Of a stretch of DNA of 49,529 nucleotides, positions 7,835-16,927 are shown in pieces. Both the position numbers and the translations under genes were made by a program. Under the pieces are notes generated by a model that saw only the letters and a list, made by a program, of their open reading frames with translations, was not told the DNA's origin and made no database searches. Source of the DNA: an uncultured Clostridia bacterium (GTDB taxonomy: Bacteria; Bacillota; Clostridia; Christensenellales; Borkfalkiaceae); assembly GCA_946055105.1 (NCBI GenBank), contig CAMGEK010000003.1, positions 1 to 49,529 of the forward strand, in the 5' to 3' direction. Within the stretch, counting starts at the first letter, position 1; the number at the start of each line of letters is the position of its first letter.

Positions 7835-10390
7835 ATGGCAAAGAAAGAAACGAGCCCGGAACTCACCGAGGAGTTCAAAAAAACGCTTGCAATGACGAAG
7901 ATGCTCGACGTCGAGGTGGACGACGAGCTGAAACGTTCGTTCATCGCGTATGCGATGGCGGTCAACAAGAGCCGCGCCATTCCCGACGTGCGGGACGGAT
8001 TGAAGCCCGTACACAGACGGATTCTGTATTCCATGCACGAAATGGGACTGTATAACGACAAGGCATACCGCAAGTGCGCGCGTATCGTCGGAGACGTGCT
8101 CGGTAAATTTCACCCGCATGGAGACAGTTCCGTTTACGACGCGCTCGTGCGGTTGGCGCAGGATTTTTCCATCAATTTTCCGCTCGTAGACGGGCACGGA
8201 AACTTCGGTTCGGTGGACGGCGATCCCCCCGCCGCGATGCGTTATACGGAAGCGCGGCTGTCCAAGCTGGCGGCGGAGATGTTGCGCGATCTCGACAAGG
8301 AGACGGTGGATTTCTTCCCGAATTTCGACGGAAACGAAATGGAACCCGCGGTACTCACGGCGCGCTTCCCCAATCTGCTCGTCAACGGATCGGACGGAAT
8401 CGCGGTCGGTATGGCGACGAACATTCCCCCGCACAATCTCGCGGAAGTCATCGACGGAACGATCGCCATGATCGACAATCCGGAGATCTCCGTGGACGAA
8501 CTGATGAATTATATTCCCGCGCCCGATTTTCCGACGGGCGGCATCATCATGGGGCGCGGCGGAATCCGCAAGGCGTACCGTACGGGACAGGGCAGTATCG
8601 TCATTCGGTCCAAATGCGAGATCGAGGAGCACGGCACGGGCGCGAACGTCCGCAGTCGGATCGTCGTCACGGAGATCCCCTATCAGGTCAATAAAGCGCA
8701 ACTCATCGAAACGATCGCGAACATGGTACGCGATAAGCGTCTGGAAGGCATCTCGGATATACGCGAGGAGTCGGGCAGAGACGGCATGCGCATCGTCATC
8801 GAATGCAAGAAGGACGCGAACGCGCAGGTCGTGCTCAATTCCCTCTACAAACACACCAATCTTCAAATTTCCGACGGAATCATTCTGTTGGCGCTCGTCG
8901 AGAACGGCACGGAACCGAAAGTGCTCAATCTGCGCGAGATTCTGCATTATTATCTCGAACATCAGAAAGAAGTCATCGTCCGCAGAACGCGCTTCGATCT
9001 GCAAAAGACGGAGGAACGCGCGCATATCATCGAAGGTCTGGTACTCGCGCTTGCGAACATCGACGAGGTGATCCGGATCATCAAGGAGTCGAAGGATAAA
9101 TTCGACGCGACGGGCAAACTGACCGCGGCGTTTGAACTGACGGAAAAACAGGCGAACGCGATCCTCGAAATGCGGTTACAGCGGCTCACCTCGCTCGAAG
9201 TGGAGAAATTGCGCGACGAGCTCGCCTCGTTGCAGGCGACCATCGCAGATCTGAAAGACGTTCTCGCCAACGAGAGCCGCGTGTTCGAGATCATTCGGAA
9301 CGATCTCATCGCGATCAAGGCGAAATATCCCTCCGAGCGCAAGACGGAGATTTCCGTCGATTACGGCGAAATCGACGACGCCGACCTCATCGACGAAGAG
9401 GACGTCGTCATCTCCATGACGCACGGCGGGTACATCAAACGTCTGCCCGTTGCGGAATACCGCGCGCAGAACCGCGGCGGCGTAGGCGTGACGGGGCACA
9501 AGCCCAAAGAGGACGATTTCGTCGAGCAGATGTTCGTCTGTTCGACGCATAACGACATACTGCTCTTTTCCAGCTTCGGCAAGGTCTATTCGATCAAGGG
9601 GTACGAGATCCCCGAGGCGAACAAGACGGCGCGGGGCAGGGCGATCGTCAATATCGTACAGCTCAACGCGGGCGAAAAGATCGCGGCGGTGCTTCCCGTC
9701 TATGAAAACGGAACGGGCTACCTCGTCATGGCGACCAAGCGCGGGTTGATCAAAAAGACGGCGACGAGCGAATTTGAACGCATCATGCGCAGCGGAAAGA
9801 TCGCGATCAAGATCACCGAGGGCGACGAGCTCATTTCCGTACAGTTCGCGGGCGGGGAGGACGAAATTCTCGTGGCGAGCAGGTCGGGCAAATGTATCCG
9901 CTTCTCCGAATCGGACGTCCGTCCGATGGGGCGCGATACGATGGGCGTCCGCGCGATCAATCTTTCCGAAGACGACGACGTCGTGGACATGCTTGTGTTG
10001 CGCGAGGGATTCGACATTCTGACGGTGTCCGAGAACGGATACGGAAAACGGACGAATCCCGACGATTACCGCTTGCAGTCGCGCGCGGGCAAGGGAATCA
10101 AAGCGGGCGTCTTTAACGAAAAGACGGGCAGACTCGTCAATATGAAACTCGTGCGGGACGATCTGGACGTCATGCTGGTTTCGTCCGCGGGCATCGTCAT
10201 CAGAATGCACGGGGACAGCATTTCCCGCATCGGGAGGAACACGCGCGGCGTGCGGATCATGAACGTCCGCGGGGGAACGGTGGCGACGGTGGCGATCACC
10301 GAGCGCGACGAAACCGCGGAGGTGACCGCGCCCGAAGAGACGGCGGCGGATCTTCCGCCGGAGGAAATCACGGGAGAGGAAGAAGAATAA
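7835..10390 (+). CDS. gyrA: DNA gyrase subunit A
   Basis: 851 residues. The breakage-reunion domain carries [10 protein letters not shown]-type sequence ([10 protein letters not shown]) with the catalytic tyrosine. The quinolone-resistance region reads [10 protein letters not shown], so the Ser and Asp positions usually changed in resistant strains are wild type. Residues after about 500 form the beta-pinwheel. The GyrA box is degenerate (QNRGGVG). The last 30 residues are a very acidic tail ending in a run of Glu. It has its own AGGAGAAAG ribosome site and shares the gyrB promoter. A long hairpin follows the stop. Confidence 0.97.
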   Translation: MAKKETSPELTEEFKKTLAMTKMLDVEVDDELKRSFIAYAMAVNKSRAIPDVRDGLKPVHRRILYSMHEMGLYNDKAYRKCARIVGDVLGKFHPHGDSSVYDALVRLAQDFSINFPLVDGHGNFGSVDGDPPAAMRYTEARLSKLAAEMLRDLDKETVDFFPNFDGNEMEPAVLTARFPNLLVNGSDGIAVGMATNIPPHNLAEVIDGTIAMIDNPEISVDELMNYIPAPDFPTGGIIMGRGGIRKAYRTGQGSIVIRSKCEIEEHGTGANVRSRIVVTEIPYQVNKAQLIETIANMVRDKRLEGISDIREESGRDGMRIVIECKKDANAQVVLNSLYKHTNLQISDGIILLALVENGTEPKVLNLREILHYYLEHQKEVIVRRTRFDLQKTEERAHIIEGLVLALANIDEVIRIIKESKDKFDATGKLTAAFELTEKQANAILEMRLQRLTSLEVEKLRDELASLQATIADLKDVLANESRVFEIIRNDLIAIKAKYPSERKTEISVDYGEIDDADLIDEEDVVISMTHGGYIKRLPVAEYRAQNRGGVGVTGHKPKEDDFVEQMFVCSTHNDILLFSSFGKVYSIKGYEIPEANKTARGRAIVNIVQLNAGEKIAAVLPVYENGTGYLVMATKRGLIKKTATSEFERIMRSGKIAIKITEGDELISVQFAGGEDEILVASRSGKCIRFSESDVRPMGRDTMGVRAINLSEDDDVVDMLVLREGFDILTVSENGYGKRTNPDDYRLQSRAGKGIKAGVFNEKTGRLVNMKLVRDDLDVMLVSSAGIVIRMHGDSISRIGRNTRGVRIMNVRGGTVATVAITERDETAEVTAPEETAADLPPEEITGEEEE

Positions 10391-10402
10391 CGCGAATGGG
10401 AT

Positions 10403-10435
10403 CGCCCTCCGCGCGGAAACGCGCGGAGGGCGTTT
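10403..10435 (+). terminator. terminator hairpin after gyrA
   Basis: CGCCCTCCGCGC (10403-10414) pairs perfectly with GCGCGGAGGGCG (10421-10432), then only three T. The stem is strong and the U-tract poor. The next gene's ribosome site begins a few bases on. Confidence 0.6.
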
Positions 10436-10445
10436 CGGAGGGGGC

Positions 10446-11168
10446 ATGAACGAACAGAGCCGACGGGATCGCGCGATCGTAGCGGAGATGTTCCGTCGTA
10501 TCGACTTTTTCAGACAAATGATCTCCGTCGGCGTGTACGGCGCGTTTCTCGCCATGCGCATCGCGCGGGGAGACGGATATTTGTGGATCAACGCGGGGCT
10601 TTCCGTCGTCAACGCGGCGTATGCGATCGCGACGGCGATCCGTTATTTTGCGGGCGCGGGGAAGGAGTGGAAGAGACGGATCAATCAGATTTATCGCTGG
10701 ATGAAGATCGTCTTTTCTCTCTTCGCCGTAAGCATTACCGTCTATTCCGTCGTCACGGCGGTGAACGCGCCGACCGCGTTTGAAATCACCTTTGCGATTC
10801 TCTCCGTCGTCACGATCTTTTTGAAAATTCTGACCGCGATCGTGTCCGTTCTCGTTCGTCGGAAAGTGGAGCGCGTAAAGGCGAAACGGAGAGAGAAACG
10901 GCAAGCGAAACAACCGTCCGCGGAACGTCCGCTGTTCGTGCGGTTGCTCCGCAGATTTTATTTTTTCGAGCCTGCGCGACCTCGCCCTCCGCTTGCAGAA
11001 CCGACCGAGACGGACGAACCGCCGCTTGCAGAACCGACCGAGACGGACGAACCGCCGCTTGCAGAACCGACCGAGACGGACGAACCTCCGCTCGCCGAGC
11101 CGACCGAGACGGACGAACCTCCGCTCGCCGAGCCGACCGAGGAAATCGGGAAAGAAAAGGAAGAGTAA
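10446..11168 (+). CDS. membrane protein with a repetitive PPLAEPTETDE tail
   Basis: 240 residues, not recognised as a named family. Residues 1-150 contain about four hydrophobic segments (near 25-40, 46-69, 80-100 and 108-135). A very basic stretch follows (RRKVERVKAKRREKR). The tail from about residue 181 is four exact copies of the 11-residue unit PPLAEPTETDE plus a partial fifth, encoded by a 33-base tandem repeat. The tail is acidic and proline-rich and probably extended. Topology suggests the basic linker and tail are cytoplasmic (positive-inside), though this is inference. It sits between gyrA and rubrerythrin with its own terminator. Confidence 0.7.
   Translation: MNEQSRRDRAIVAEMFRRIDFFRQMISVGVYGAFLAMRIARGDGYLWINAGLSVVNAAYAIATAIRYFAGAGKEWKRRINQIYRWMKIVFSLFAVSITVYSVVTAVNAPTAFEITFAILSVVTIFLKILTAIVSVLVRRKVERVKAKRREKRQAKQPSAERPLFVRLLRRFYFFEPARPRPPLAEPTETDEPPLAEPTETDEPPLAEPTETDEPPLAEPTETDEPPLAEPTEEIGKEKEE
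10986..11141 (+). repeat. 33-bp in-frame tandem repeat
   Basis: Four full units at 10986, 11019, 11052 and 11085, plus 24 bases of a fifth, all encode PPLAEPTETDE. The first three copies use CTTGCAGAA and the last two CTCGCCGAG for LAE, so two repeat variants have expanded side by side. Confidence 0.9.
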
Positions 11169-11171
11169 CGG

Positions 11172-11206
11172 AAAGAAGCCCTCGCACTTCGCGCGAGGGC
11201 TTCTTT
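11172..11206 (+). terminator. intrinsic terminator
   Basis: AAAGAAGCCCTCGC (11172-11185) and GCGAGGGCTTCTTT (11193-11206) form a perfect 14-base stem. It ends the membrane-protein gene. Confidence 0.85.
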
Positions 11207-11296
11207 ATACGCGTTCGTGGCAGAACTTTCCTCTTCTTTGCGGGTATAGCGAAACGAAAAGCCGTCCAAAATAATGGCGTAAGGGAGGAAGAGTAG

Positions 11297-11893
11297 ATGG
11301 AATTTGAAAAATCCGAGACGCTGATCAATCTTGCGAGAGGATTCGCGGGAGAATCGCAGGCGGGTATGAGATACCAGCTTACGGCGAGACAGGCGACGCA
11401 GCAAGGCTATCAGGCGCTGGCGGAAACCATTCGTACGATCGCGAAAAACGAAACCAATCACGCGAGAGTGTTTTTTGAAGCGATACAGCAATATGCGGGA
11501 AGCAAAGAGAATTTACGCATAGACGCAGGGTACCCCTATCATGCGGGATCGCTGGAAGAAAATCTTCGGTTTGCGGCGGACGACGAGCGGGAAGAACACG
11601 CAAAAATTTATCCCGACTTTGCAAAAATCGCGCGGGAAGAGGGGTTTGAGCAAATCGCGCTCAAATTCGAGCAGGTGGCAAAGGTCGAAGAAAATCACAG
11701 AATTATCTTCGAATATCTGTACGAGGCGTTCAAGGACGGCTCTCTCTATAAAGCGGAGCGACCGATGCTTTGGATCTGCGGCGAGTGCGGCTATATGCAC
11801 ACGAGCAAGGAAGCCTGGAAGATCTGTCCGCTGTGCGGAGCGTCTCAGGGTGAAGTCGAGCTTCATCTCCCTTACAAAAAGGAGAATTTATGA
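11297..11893 (+). CDS. rubrerythrin family protein
   Basis: 198 residues. The N-terminal four-helix bundle holds the di-iron ligand pattern (GES...Y; KNETNHAR; DDEREEHAKIYPDFAKIA; VEENH). The C-terminus is a rubredoxin-like knuckle, ICGECGY, with a second CPLCG. Rubrerythrins reduce hydrogen peroxide in anaerobes. The ribosome site is GGGAGG. It overlaps the next tiny gene by four bases (ATGA). I see no convincing promoter or PerR-type operator immediately upstream, in contrast to the second rubrerythrin at 33.5 kb. Confidence 0.92.
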   Translation: MEFEKSETLINLARGFAGESQAGMRYQLTARQATQQGYQALAETIRTIAKNETNHARVFFEAIQQYAGSKENLRIDAGYPYHAGSLEENLRFAADDEREEHAKIYPDFAKIAREEGFEQIALKFEQVAKVEENHRIIFEYLYEAFKDGSLYKAERPMLWICGECGYMHTSKEAWKICPLCGASQGEVELHLPYKKENL

Positions 11894-11988
11894 AAAAGGC
11901 TCAGAACAACAAAAACAACGCGAACAACGTGAAGAACGGCGGAACGAGATCGAAAAAGCAGAACGGCGATACGCAGGACTGCAAGTGA
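11890..11988 (+). CDS. 32-residue Asn/Lys-rich peptide coupled to rubrerythrin
   Basis: The ATG overlaps the rubrerythrin stop as ATGA and is preceded by AAAAAGGAGAATTT, a near-ideal ribosome site, so translation is likely. The product is strongly basic and polar: MKKAQNNKNNANN at the start, two Gly and more Lys in the middle, and an Asp-Cys-Lys end. There is no hydrophobic segment. I do not recognise it. The composition recalls very small spore or stress peptides, but that is not evidence of function. Confidence 0.6.
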   Translation: MKKAQNNKNNANNVKNGGTRSKKQNGDTQDCK

Positions 11989-12032
11989 AGCGGGGCGCAC
12001 GGAAATCCGGTCGTCTGACCGGAGGCGCGGAC

Positions 12033-12125
12033 ATGCGATCGGGAGAGGATTCGCTCGGGAGTTATACGGGAGTCGTCACGGACGATTGTCACGATAAACC
12101 CATTCAGGACGCGGACGATCTTTGA
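12033..12125 (+). CDS. 30-residue acidic peptide ending QDADDL
   Basis: ATG 12033 is preceded by GGAGG at good distance (12021-12025). The peptide is acidic, has the segment LGSYTGVVTDDCHDKP and ends QDADDL. It follows the basic 32-residue peptide by 44 bases and precedes a strong terminator, so it closes the rubrerythrin operon. The GSYTG...P-x-QDADDL layout looks like a conserved small-protein motif, but I cannot name a family. The single Cys in each of the two peptides may be meaningful. Confidence 0.55.
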   Translation: MRSGEDSLGSYTGVVTDDCHDKPIQDADDL

Positions 12126-12127
12126 TC

Positions 12128-12168
12128 GCGGAAAAGGGACGGAGCGACGCTCCGTCCCTCTTTTCCGC
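12128..12168 (+). terminator. intrinsic terminator of the rubrerythrin operon
   Basis: GCGGAAAAGGGACGGAGC pairs with GCTCCGTCCCTCTTTTCCGC with a single-base bulge. The descending arm contains the T-run. Confidence 0.8.
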
Positions 12169-12171
12169 GCA

Positions 12172-12256
12172 AAACGGCGGGGCGGGCGCGGTCGGTCGGG
12201 GAAACGGCGGGGCGGGCGCGGTCGGTCGGGGAAACGGCGGGAGCGTGCGCGGTCGG
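12172..12256. repeat. 30-bp GC-rich intergenic tandem repeat
   Basis: Two exact 30-base units (12172-12201 and 12202-12231) start AAACGGCGGGGCGGG and end GGTCGGTCGGGG. A degraded third copy follows. The 361-base gap from 12126 to 12486 otherwise holds only the terminator at its start and the promoter below. Confidence 0.85.
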
Positions 12257-12308
12257 CGGTGCGTTCCGATAAAATCATATTCCGCGCGTTTCAAGTTGCG
12301 GCGTTCTG

Positions 12309-12337
12309 TTGAAAATTCGGAAAAAATATGATATAAT
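12309..12337 (+). promoter_or_regulatory. sigma-A promoter of the HtrA-like gene
   Basis: TTGAAA, a 17-base spacer and TATAAT. The leader to the start codon is about 145 bases, AT-rich and without an obvious terminator. Confidence 0.85.
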
Positions 12338-12486
12338 ATCCGTAAATCATAAAACGGATAGACGCGACCGTCCCGTTTTTCGTCGAAAACGAGAAAAATT
12401 CATCTGATTTTCACGATATGATAAAAAAACGATTGCGCGGCGCGTTTATATAATAGAAGGAATCGTTCAACGGTTGGGAGGAAGGT

Positions 12487-13782
12487 ATGAAACAGAAAAA
12501 ATTTTTTGCGCTGACCGCGATTTTGTCGGCGGTCGCGCTTACCGTCTGCGGCTGCGATCTGAACGCGTCGATCGCCGACAACGATCCCGCGACCACGGAG
12601 ACGGTGTACGAGGTCGCGCAGTCGCTCGGCTTTGACGGAACGGAGTCGGAGTGGGTGGCTTCGCTGTTCGGAAGCGGAACAGTCGCGGAGGAAGATCCGC
12701 CGACCTCGTCCGTGCAGGACGCGCTCGCTTCCACCGTCAGCGTATGGTGTACCTTTACCGAGCGTTCGGCGGGAAGTTCTTCTACCGTCACGATGGGAAG
12801 TACGGGTTCGGGGGTGATCTATCGCCTGGACGCGCAAAACGGGAGCGCGGACGTCATCACCAACTATCACGTAATCTACGACGGCAACAGCATCGGAAAC
12901 GAGAAGATTACGCACGTCAGCGACAATATCAATCTGTTTCTGTACGGCAACGAGACGGAGAACAAAAAAATTCCCGCGACGTTTGTCGGCGGTTCTAAGG
13001 AATACGACGTCGCCGTACTCCATGTCGAGAACAACGCGCTTTTGAAGAACGAGGATCTGCGGGTGATCTATGCCGCCGATTCGGACGCGGTCGCGATCGG
13101 CGATCCCGTCTATGCCGTCGGAAATCCCGAAGGAAAGGGGATCTCCGTGTCGCGCGGCGTCGTCTCCGTCGACGCGGAATATATCTCCGTCGCATCGGTT
13201 ACGGACGAAGCGACGGCGGTCAAACGTCTCGTTCTGCGGACGGACGCGTCCGTGAATCACGGCAATTCGGGCGGCGGGCTCTTCGACGCGGAGGGGAAAC
13301 TCGTCGGGATCGTGAACGCCAGATCGGAGGATGACGACGTGTACGGAATGGGGTACGCCATACCCGCCAATCTCGTGCTTGCGATCACGCAGAATATCCT
13401 CGACAACGCGTCCTCGTCCTGCCGCGGCGCGCTGTGCGCGATGATGGGAATTACGACGAATCTTTCCGACAGTACCGCGGTGCGGGAACCGGAGACGGGG
13501 ATTTGGAGAAAGATCGAGACGGTGACCGTAACGGGCGTGTCGGGCGTTTCCGTCGAAAAACTGCAAAACGGCGACGTCATCTATTCCATGCAGATTACGC
13601 ATAACGGCACGGCGGGGAAAGAGGTCGTGATTACGCGCGAATATATGATCAAGAACGTGCTTTTCAACGTGCGGAAAGGCGACGAAGTGACCGTTAAAGT
13701 CTCGCGCGGCGGATCGGTCGTTACGACGAAGCTCAGTTACGCGGGCTTGACCAATCTGACGGGATTCAAATTGTACGATTGA
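12487..13782 (+). CDS. HtrA/DegP-like serine protease, putative lipoprotein
   Basis: 431 residues. A signal peptide (MKQKKFFALTAILSAVAL) ends in a cysteine-rich TVCGC, a plausible lipobox. Residues about 80-310 form a trypsin-like S1C protease. The triad is visible as TNYHVIY (His), EYDVAVL (Asp) and NHGNSGGGL (Ser). Residues about 330-430 look like a PDZ domain (VTVTGVSGVSVEKLQNGD and VRKGDEVTVKVSRGG). It would act outside the membrane in protein quality control. ATG 12487 follows GGGAGGAAGGT. It is monocistronic, with its own promoter and terminator. Confidence 0.88.
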   Translation: MKQKKFFALTAILSAVALTVCGCDLNASIADNDPATTETVYEVAQSLGFDGTESEWVASLFGSGTVAEEDPPTSSVQDALASTVSVWCTFTERSAGSSSTVTMGSTGSGVIYRLDAQNGSADVITNYHVIYDGNSIGNEKITHVSDNINLFLYGNETENKKIPATFVGGSKEYDVAVLHVENNALLKNEDLRVIYAADSDAVAIGDPVYAVGNPEGKGISVSRGVVSVDAEYISVASVTDEATAVKRLVLRTDASVNHGNSGGGLFDAEGKLVGIVNARSEDDDVYGMGYAIPANLVLAITQNILDNASSSCRGALCAMMGITTNLSDSTAVREPETGIWRKIETVTVTGVSGVSVEKLQNGDVIYSMQITHNGTAGKEVVITREYMIKNVLFNVRKGDEVTVKVSRGGSVVTTKLSYAGLTNLTGFKLYD

Positions 13783-13886
13783 AAGGGCGCAACCGTCGGA
13801 AAAGACGCGCCGCGCCTCAATCCACGGGATTCAAATGCGATTGAAACGGAAGTTCCCCGCGCTTTTACCGCAACGCCCATAAAGGG

Positions 13887-13917
13887 AAAACCCGACTTTT
13901 TACAAGTCGGGTTTTCT
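13887..13917 (+). terminator. intrinsic terminator after the HtrA-like gene
   Basis: AAAACCCGACTT (13887-13898) pairs perfectly with AAGTCGGGTTTT (13904-13915). It stands about 105 bases after the stop. Confidence 0.8.
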
Positions 13918-14086
13918 TTCCCCGCGCAAAACCGCTACAACGGAGTTATCGCGCAAAAAGAATTTGAAACGAAGAAAAAACAAAGATTCAATTGATAAAA
14001 CAAAAGATGAAAAGCGCGCCGTGAGCAGAGAAGTATAAGGATCAAAAAAATGATAATATACGATCCTTTGACAAAAACGCCGACGG

Positions 14087-14125
14087 AAAAACGCGCCTCC
14101 GAAAGACGTGCTTTCGGAGGCGCGT
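14087..14125 (-). terminator. intrinsic terminator of fba
   Basis: ACGCGCCTCCGAAAG (14091-14105) and CTTTCGGAGGCGCGT (14111-14125) form a perfect 15-base stem. On the minus strand it is followed by a T-run (the A-run at 14087-14091). Confidence 0.85.
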
Positions 14126-14154
14126 GTAGTCTGCGATAACCGCTCGGCGCGGGG

Positions 14155-15090
14155 TTACGCCTTGTCGGCGGAGCCGAGCACGTTCAGGATCTTGTGTTTG
14201 ACCATCGCCTTCATGCTGACGCGCGCGTCGCCGAGGTATTGGCGGGGATCGAAGTGATCGGGGTGCTCCGCGAAGTGCTTTCTGATCGCGGCGGTGAACG
14301 CTACGCGCAGGTCGGAGTCGATATTGATTTTGCAGACGGCGAGCTTCGCCGCTTTTTTCAGCTCGGATTCGGGAATTCCGATCGCGTTGGGCATCGAGCC
14401 GCCGAACTCGTTGACGATCGCGACCTGATCCTGCGGAACGGAGGATGCGCCGTGGAGTACGATGGGGAAGCCGGGCAGGCGTTTGCCGATCTCTTCGAGA
14501 ATGTCGATTCTCAGTTTGGGATCCTGACCGGGCTTGAATTTATACGCGCCGTGGGAGGTGCCGATCGCGATCGCGAGGGAATCGATCCCCGTGCGGGAGG
14601 TGAATTCCTCCACTTCGTCGGGAGAGGTGAACATCGCGTCGTGCGCTTCCACCTTCACGTCGTCCTCAACGCCGGCGAGTTTGCCGAGCTCCGCTTCCAC
14701 GACGACGCCGTGATCGTGCGCGTATTCGACGACTTTTTTCGTGAGCGCGATATTCTCTTCCCAAGGCTTGGAAGAGGCGTCGATCATGACGGAAGTAAAG
14801 CCGCCGTCGATGGACGCTTTGCAGATTTCAAAGTCCGCGCCGTGATCGAGGTGCATCGCGACGGGAATGTCGTTCGTTTCGACCGCCGCCTGAACGAGGT
14901 GTTTGAGGTAAACGGGGTTGGCGTATTTTCTCGCGCCGGCGGAGACTTGCAGAATGACGGGCGATCTGCATTCGTTCGCGGCTTCGACGATCGCCTGGAT
15001 CATTTCCATGTTGTTCACGTTGAACGCGCCGACGGCATAGCCGCCCTCGTACGCTTTTTTGAACATCTCCTTTGTGGTGACTAAGGGCAT
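14155..15090 (-). CDS. fba: class II fructose-1,6-bisphosphate aldolase
   Basis: 311 residues of zinc-dependent TIM-barrel aldolase. Visible marks are GAFNVNNMEMIQAI, the zinc and catalytic segment MHLDHGADFE near residue 80, EAELGKLAGVED, the active-site loop GTSHGAYKF, VLHGASSV and KINIDSD. It cleaves fructose-1,6-bisphosphate to the two triose phosphates in glycolysis. The ribosome site on the minus strand is CGGAGG. It is divergent from gap, which uses one of its products, and the two promoters are only about 150 bases apart. Confidence 0.96.
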   Translation of the reverse strand: MPLVTTKEMFKKAYEGGYAVGAFNVNNMEMIQAIVEAANECRSPVILQVSAGARKYANPVYLKHLVQAAVETNDIPVAMHLDHGADFEICKASIDGGFTSVMIDASSKPWEENIALTKKVVEYAHDHGVVVEAELGKLAGVEDDVKVEAHDAMFTSPDEVEEFTSRTGIDSLAIAIGTSHGAYKFKPGQDPKLRIDILEEIGKRLPGFPIVLHGASSVPQDQVAIVNEFGGSMPNAIGIPESELKKAAKLAVCKINIDSDLRVAFTAAIRKHFAEHPDHFDPRQYLGDARVSMKAMVKHKILNVLGSADKA

Positions 15091-15116
15091 AAAGATTCCT
15101 CCGATGTTTTTCTTTT

Positions 15117-15145
15117 ATTATAAATCTTTTTTTCGTAAAAATCAA
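15117..15145 (-). promoter_or_regulatory. sigma-A promoter of fba
   Basis: On the minus strand: TTGATT, 17 bases, TATAAT. The start codon is 26 bases downstream of the -10 box. Confidence 0.85.
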
Positions 15146-15297
15146 GAGCGGACGGGGGGATTTTTGCAGAAAAACGGATTTTTAAGAAAAATGTCGCCGA
15201 AAAGAACCCGAAGAGAGCGCATTTCGCCCGAAACGCCGCGCCGCGCGAGAAAAACGGACGGGAATTCGTTTCCTTGCGCTTTTTGTACGAAAAAACG

Positions 15298-15326
15298 TTG
15301 ACGAACGCGAAAAAGCGTGGTATAAT
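15298..15326 (+). promoter_or_regulatory. sigma-A promoter of gap
   Basis: TTGACG, 17 bases, TATAAT with an extended TG (TGGTATAAT). This is a strong promoter, fitting a highly expressed glycolytic gene. Confidence 0.85.
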
Positions 15327-15390
15327 AAACCCGTTAGTATGGCGCGGAACGCGTCGGAAATTTTCATTCTAAACGGAGGATTTTTTTAAC

Positions 15391-16410
15391 ATGGCAAACG
15401 TAAGAGTTGCAATCAACGGCTTCGGTCGTATCGGTCGTCTCGCATTCAGACAGATGTTCGGCGCAGCGGGTTATGAAATCGTCGCGATCAACGATCTCAC
15501 CAGCCCCAAAATGCTGGCGCACCTGCTCAAATACGATTCCGCTCAGGGAAGATACGAGCATGCGGACACCGTTTCCGCGAACGACGAAGAGGGCACCATC
15601 ACCGTCTGCGGCAAGACCATTAAGATCTATGCGGAAAAAGACGCGGCGAATCTCCCTTGGGGACAGATCGGCGTAGACGTCGTTCTCGAATGCACCGGAT
15701 TCTATACTTCCAAGGCGAAATCGGAAGCGCACATCAAAGCAGGCGCGAAGAAAGTCGTTATTTCCGCTCCCGCGGGCAACGATCTTCCCACCGTCGTATT
15801 CAGCGTCAACGAAAAATCTTTGAAGAAGGAAGACACGATCATTTCCGCCGCTTCCTGCACGACCAACTGCCTCGCTCCCATGGCGGACACGCTCAATAAA
15901 CTTGCCAAGATCAAGAAGGGCTATATGACGACCATTCACGCATACACGGGCGACCAGATGGTTCTCGACGGACCTCACCGCAAGGGCGACCTTCGCCGTG
16001 CGCGCGCGGCTGCCGTCAACATCGTTCCCAACTCCACGGGCGCGGCAAAGGCGATCGGGCTCGTCATTCCCGAACTCAACGGCGTTCTCGACGGATGCGC
16101 GCAGCGCGTTCCCGTTCCCACCGGTTCCCTGACGCAGCTCGTCGCGATCTGCGAAGGCGACGTGGACAAGGACGCTGTGAATAAGGCGATGAAAGACGCT
16201 TCTTCCGCTTCCTTCGGCTACACCGAAGAGGAACTCGTTTCTTCCGACATTATCGGCATCACCTACGGTTCCCTGTTCGACGCTACGCAGACGAAGTGCA
16301 TGCCCATGGGCGACGGCACGACGCTTGTGAAAGTCGTCTCCTGGTACGACAACGAGAATTCTTACACCAGCCAGATGGTGAGAACGATCAAATATTTCGC
16401 AGAGCTTTAA
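15391..16410 (+). CDS. gap: glyceraldehyde-3-phosphate dehydrogenase, type I
   Basis: 339 residues. The Rossmann fold begins [13 protein letters not shown]. The acidic residue after the second strand (AINDLTSP) indicates NAD preference. The catalytic cysteine is in [36 protein letters not shown] and the C-terminal [16 protein letters not shown] complete the family set. It oxidises glyceraldehyde-3-phosphate with phosphate and NAD. The ribosome site is ACGGAGG. It is monocistronic, and the codon use looks more selected than in its neighbours. Confidence 0.97.
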   Translation: MANVRVAINGFGRIGRLAFRQMFGAAGYEIVAINDLTSPKMLAHLLKYDSAQGRYEHADTVSANDEEGTITVCGKTIKIYAEKDAANLPWGQIGVDVVLECTGFYTSKAKSEAHIKAGAKKVVISAPAGNDLPTVVFSVNEKSLKKEDTIISAASCTTNCLAPMADTLNKLAKIKKGYMTTIHAYTGDQMVLDGPHRKGDLRRARAAAVNIVPNSTGAAKAIGLVIPELNGVLDGCAQRVPVPTGSLTQLVAICEGDVDKDAVNKAMKDASSASFGYTEEELVSSDIIGITYGSLFDATQTKCMPMGDGTTLVKVVSWYDNENSYTSQMVRTIKYFAEL

Positions 16411-16428
16411 TCGGATTCGTCCGAACGG

Positions 16429-16455
16429 AAAGCGCGGCTTCTGCCGCGCTTTTTT
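16429..16455 (+). terminator. intrinsic terminator of gap
   Basis: AAAGCGCGGC and GCCGCGCTTT form a 10-base stem with a TTCT loop, followed by a T-run. Confidence 0.9.
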
Positions 16456-16637
16456 CGTGCGGAAAGTTTGTCCGAAGCGTAAAATACAAAACTGATCGCC
16501 CCGTAAGTTACACGTCGTCGCCCGATCTCGCGCCCGTCGCCGTAGGGCGAAATCGCGCGACGACGGCTCGGCGAATCGGCGGGTGAGAGAACGGAGGGGA
16601 GGAGACGATACCGAGAGGAGGGGAAAAGCGCGGCGGC

Positions 16638-16893
16638 GGGAAAGGTTGTACTCAAAAAGGTTGGACGGAAAAAAACGGCGTATATCGGCGAAATACGCGC
16701 GAATGGGCGCGGCGGGCGCGGAGACGGAAAAAAGTCACGGCGCGCGGCACGGCGCTAAAAGAGGCGGCACGCGCGGTTCGGCAAGAGAGGCAACGGCGCG
16801 CGTCGGGAAAGGTTTCGCTCAAAAAAGGTTCGACGAAAAAAAGTCACGGCGCATATCGGCGAAATACGCGCGAATGGGCGCGGCGGGCGCGCG
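16638..16893. repeat. imperfect direct repeat, two copies of about 85-89 bp
   Basis: Copy 1 is about 16638-16722 and copy 2 about 16805-16893. Both begin GGGAAAGGTT, pass through CTCAAAAA and a poly-A patch, and end with a near-identical 40-base block containing ATATCGGCGAAATACGCG and GGGCGCGGCGGGCGCG. They are separated by about 80 bases. Confidence 0.8.
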
Positions 16894-16927
16894 GACGAAC
16901 GATCGGTGTTAAAACGGAGCGGATTTG

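Larger units (their letters stand above)
13783..14154. other. gene-free stretch between the protease and fba
   Basis: No credible gene. It contains the protease terminator and the fba terminator. An inverted repeat AAGGATC/GATCCTT lies at 14037-14068. At 13823-13849 there is a near-copy of the last coding bases of the protease gene (ACGGGATTCAAA...CGATTGAAA, also at about 13758-13785). The middle (13940-14070) is AT-rich. Confidence 0.6.

Noticed and set aside
12122-12331. Gly-rich open frame over the 30-bp repeats
   Set aside because: It starts inside a terminator stem and is low-complexity translation of the repeat.
12426-12454. Second promoter with TATAAT before the HtrA-like gene
   Set aside because: The TATAAT at 12449 has no recognisable -35 box at 16-18 bases. 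The upstream promoter at 12309 is far better.
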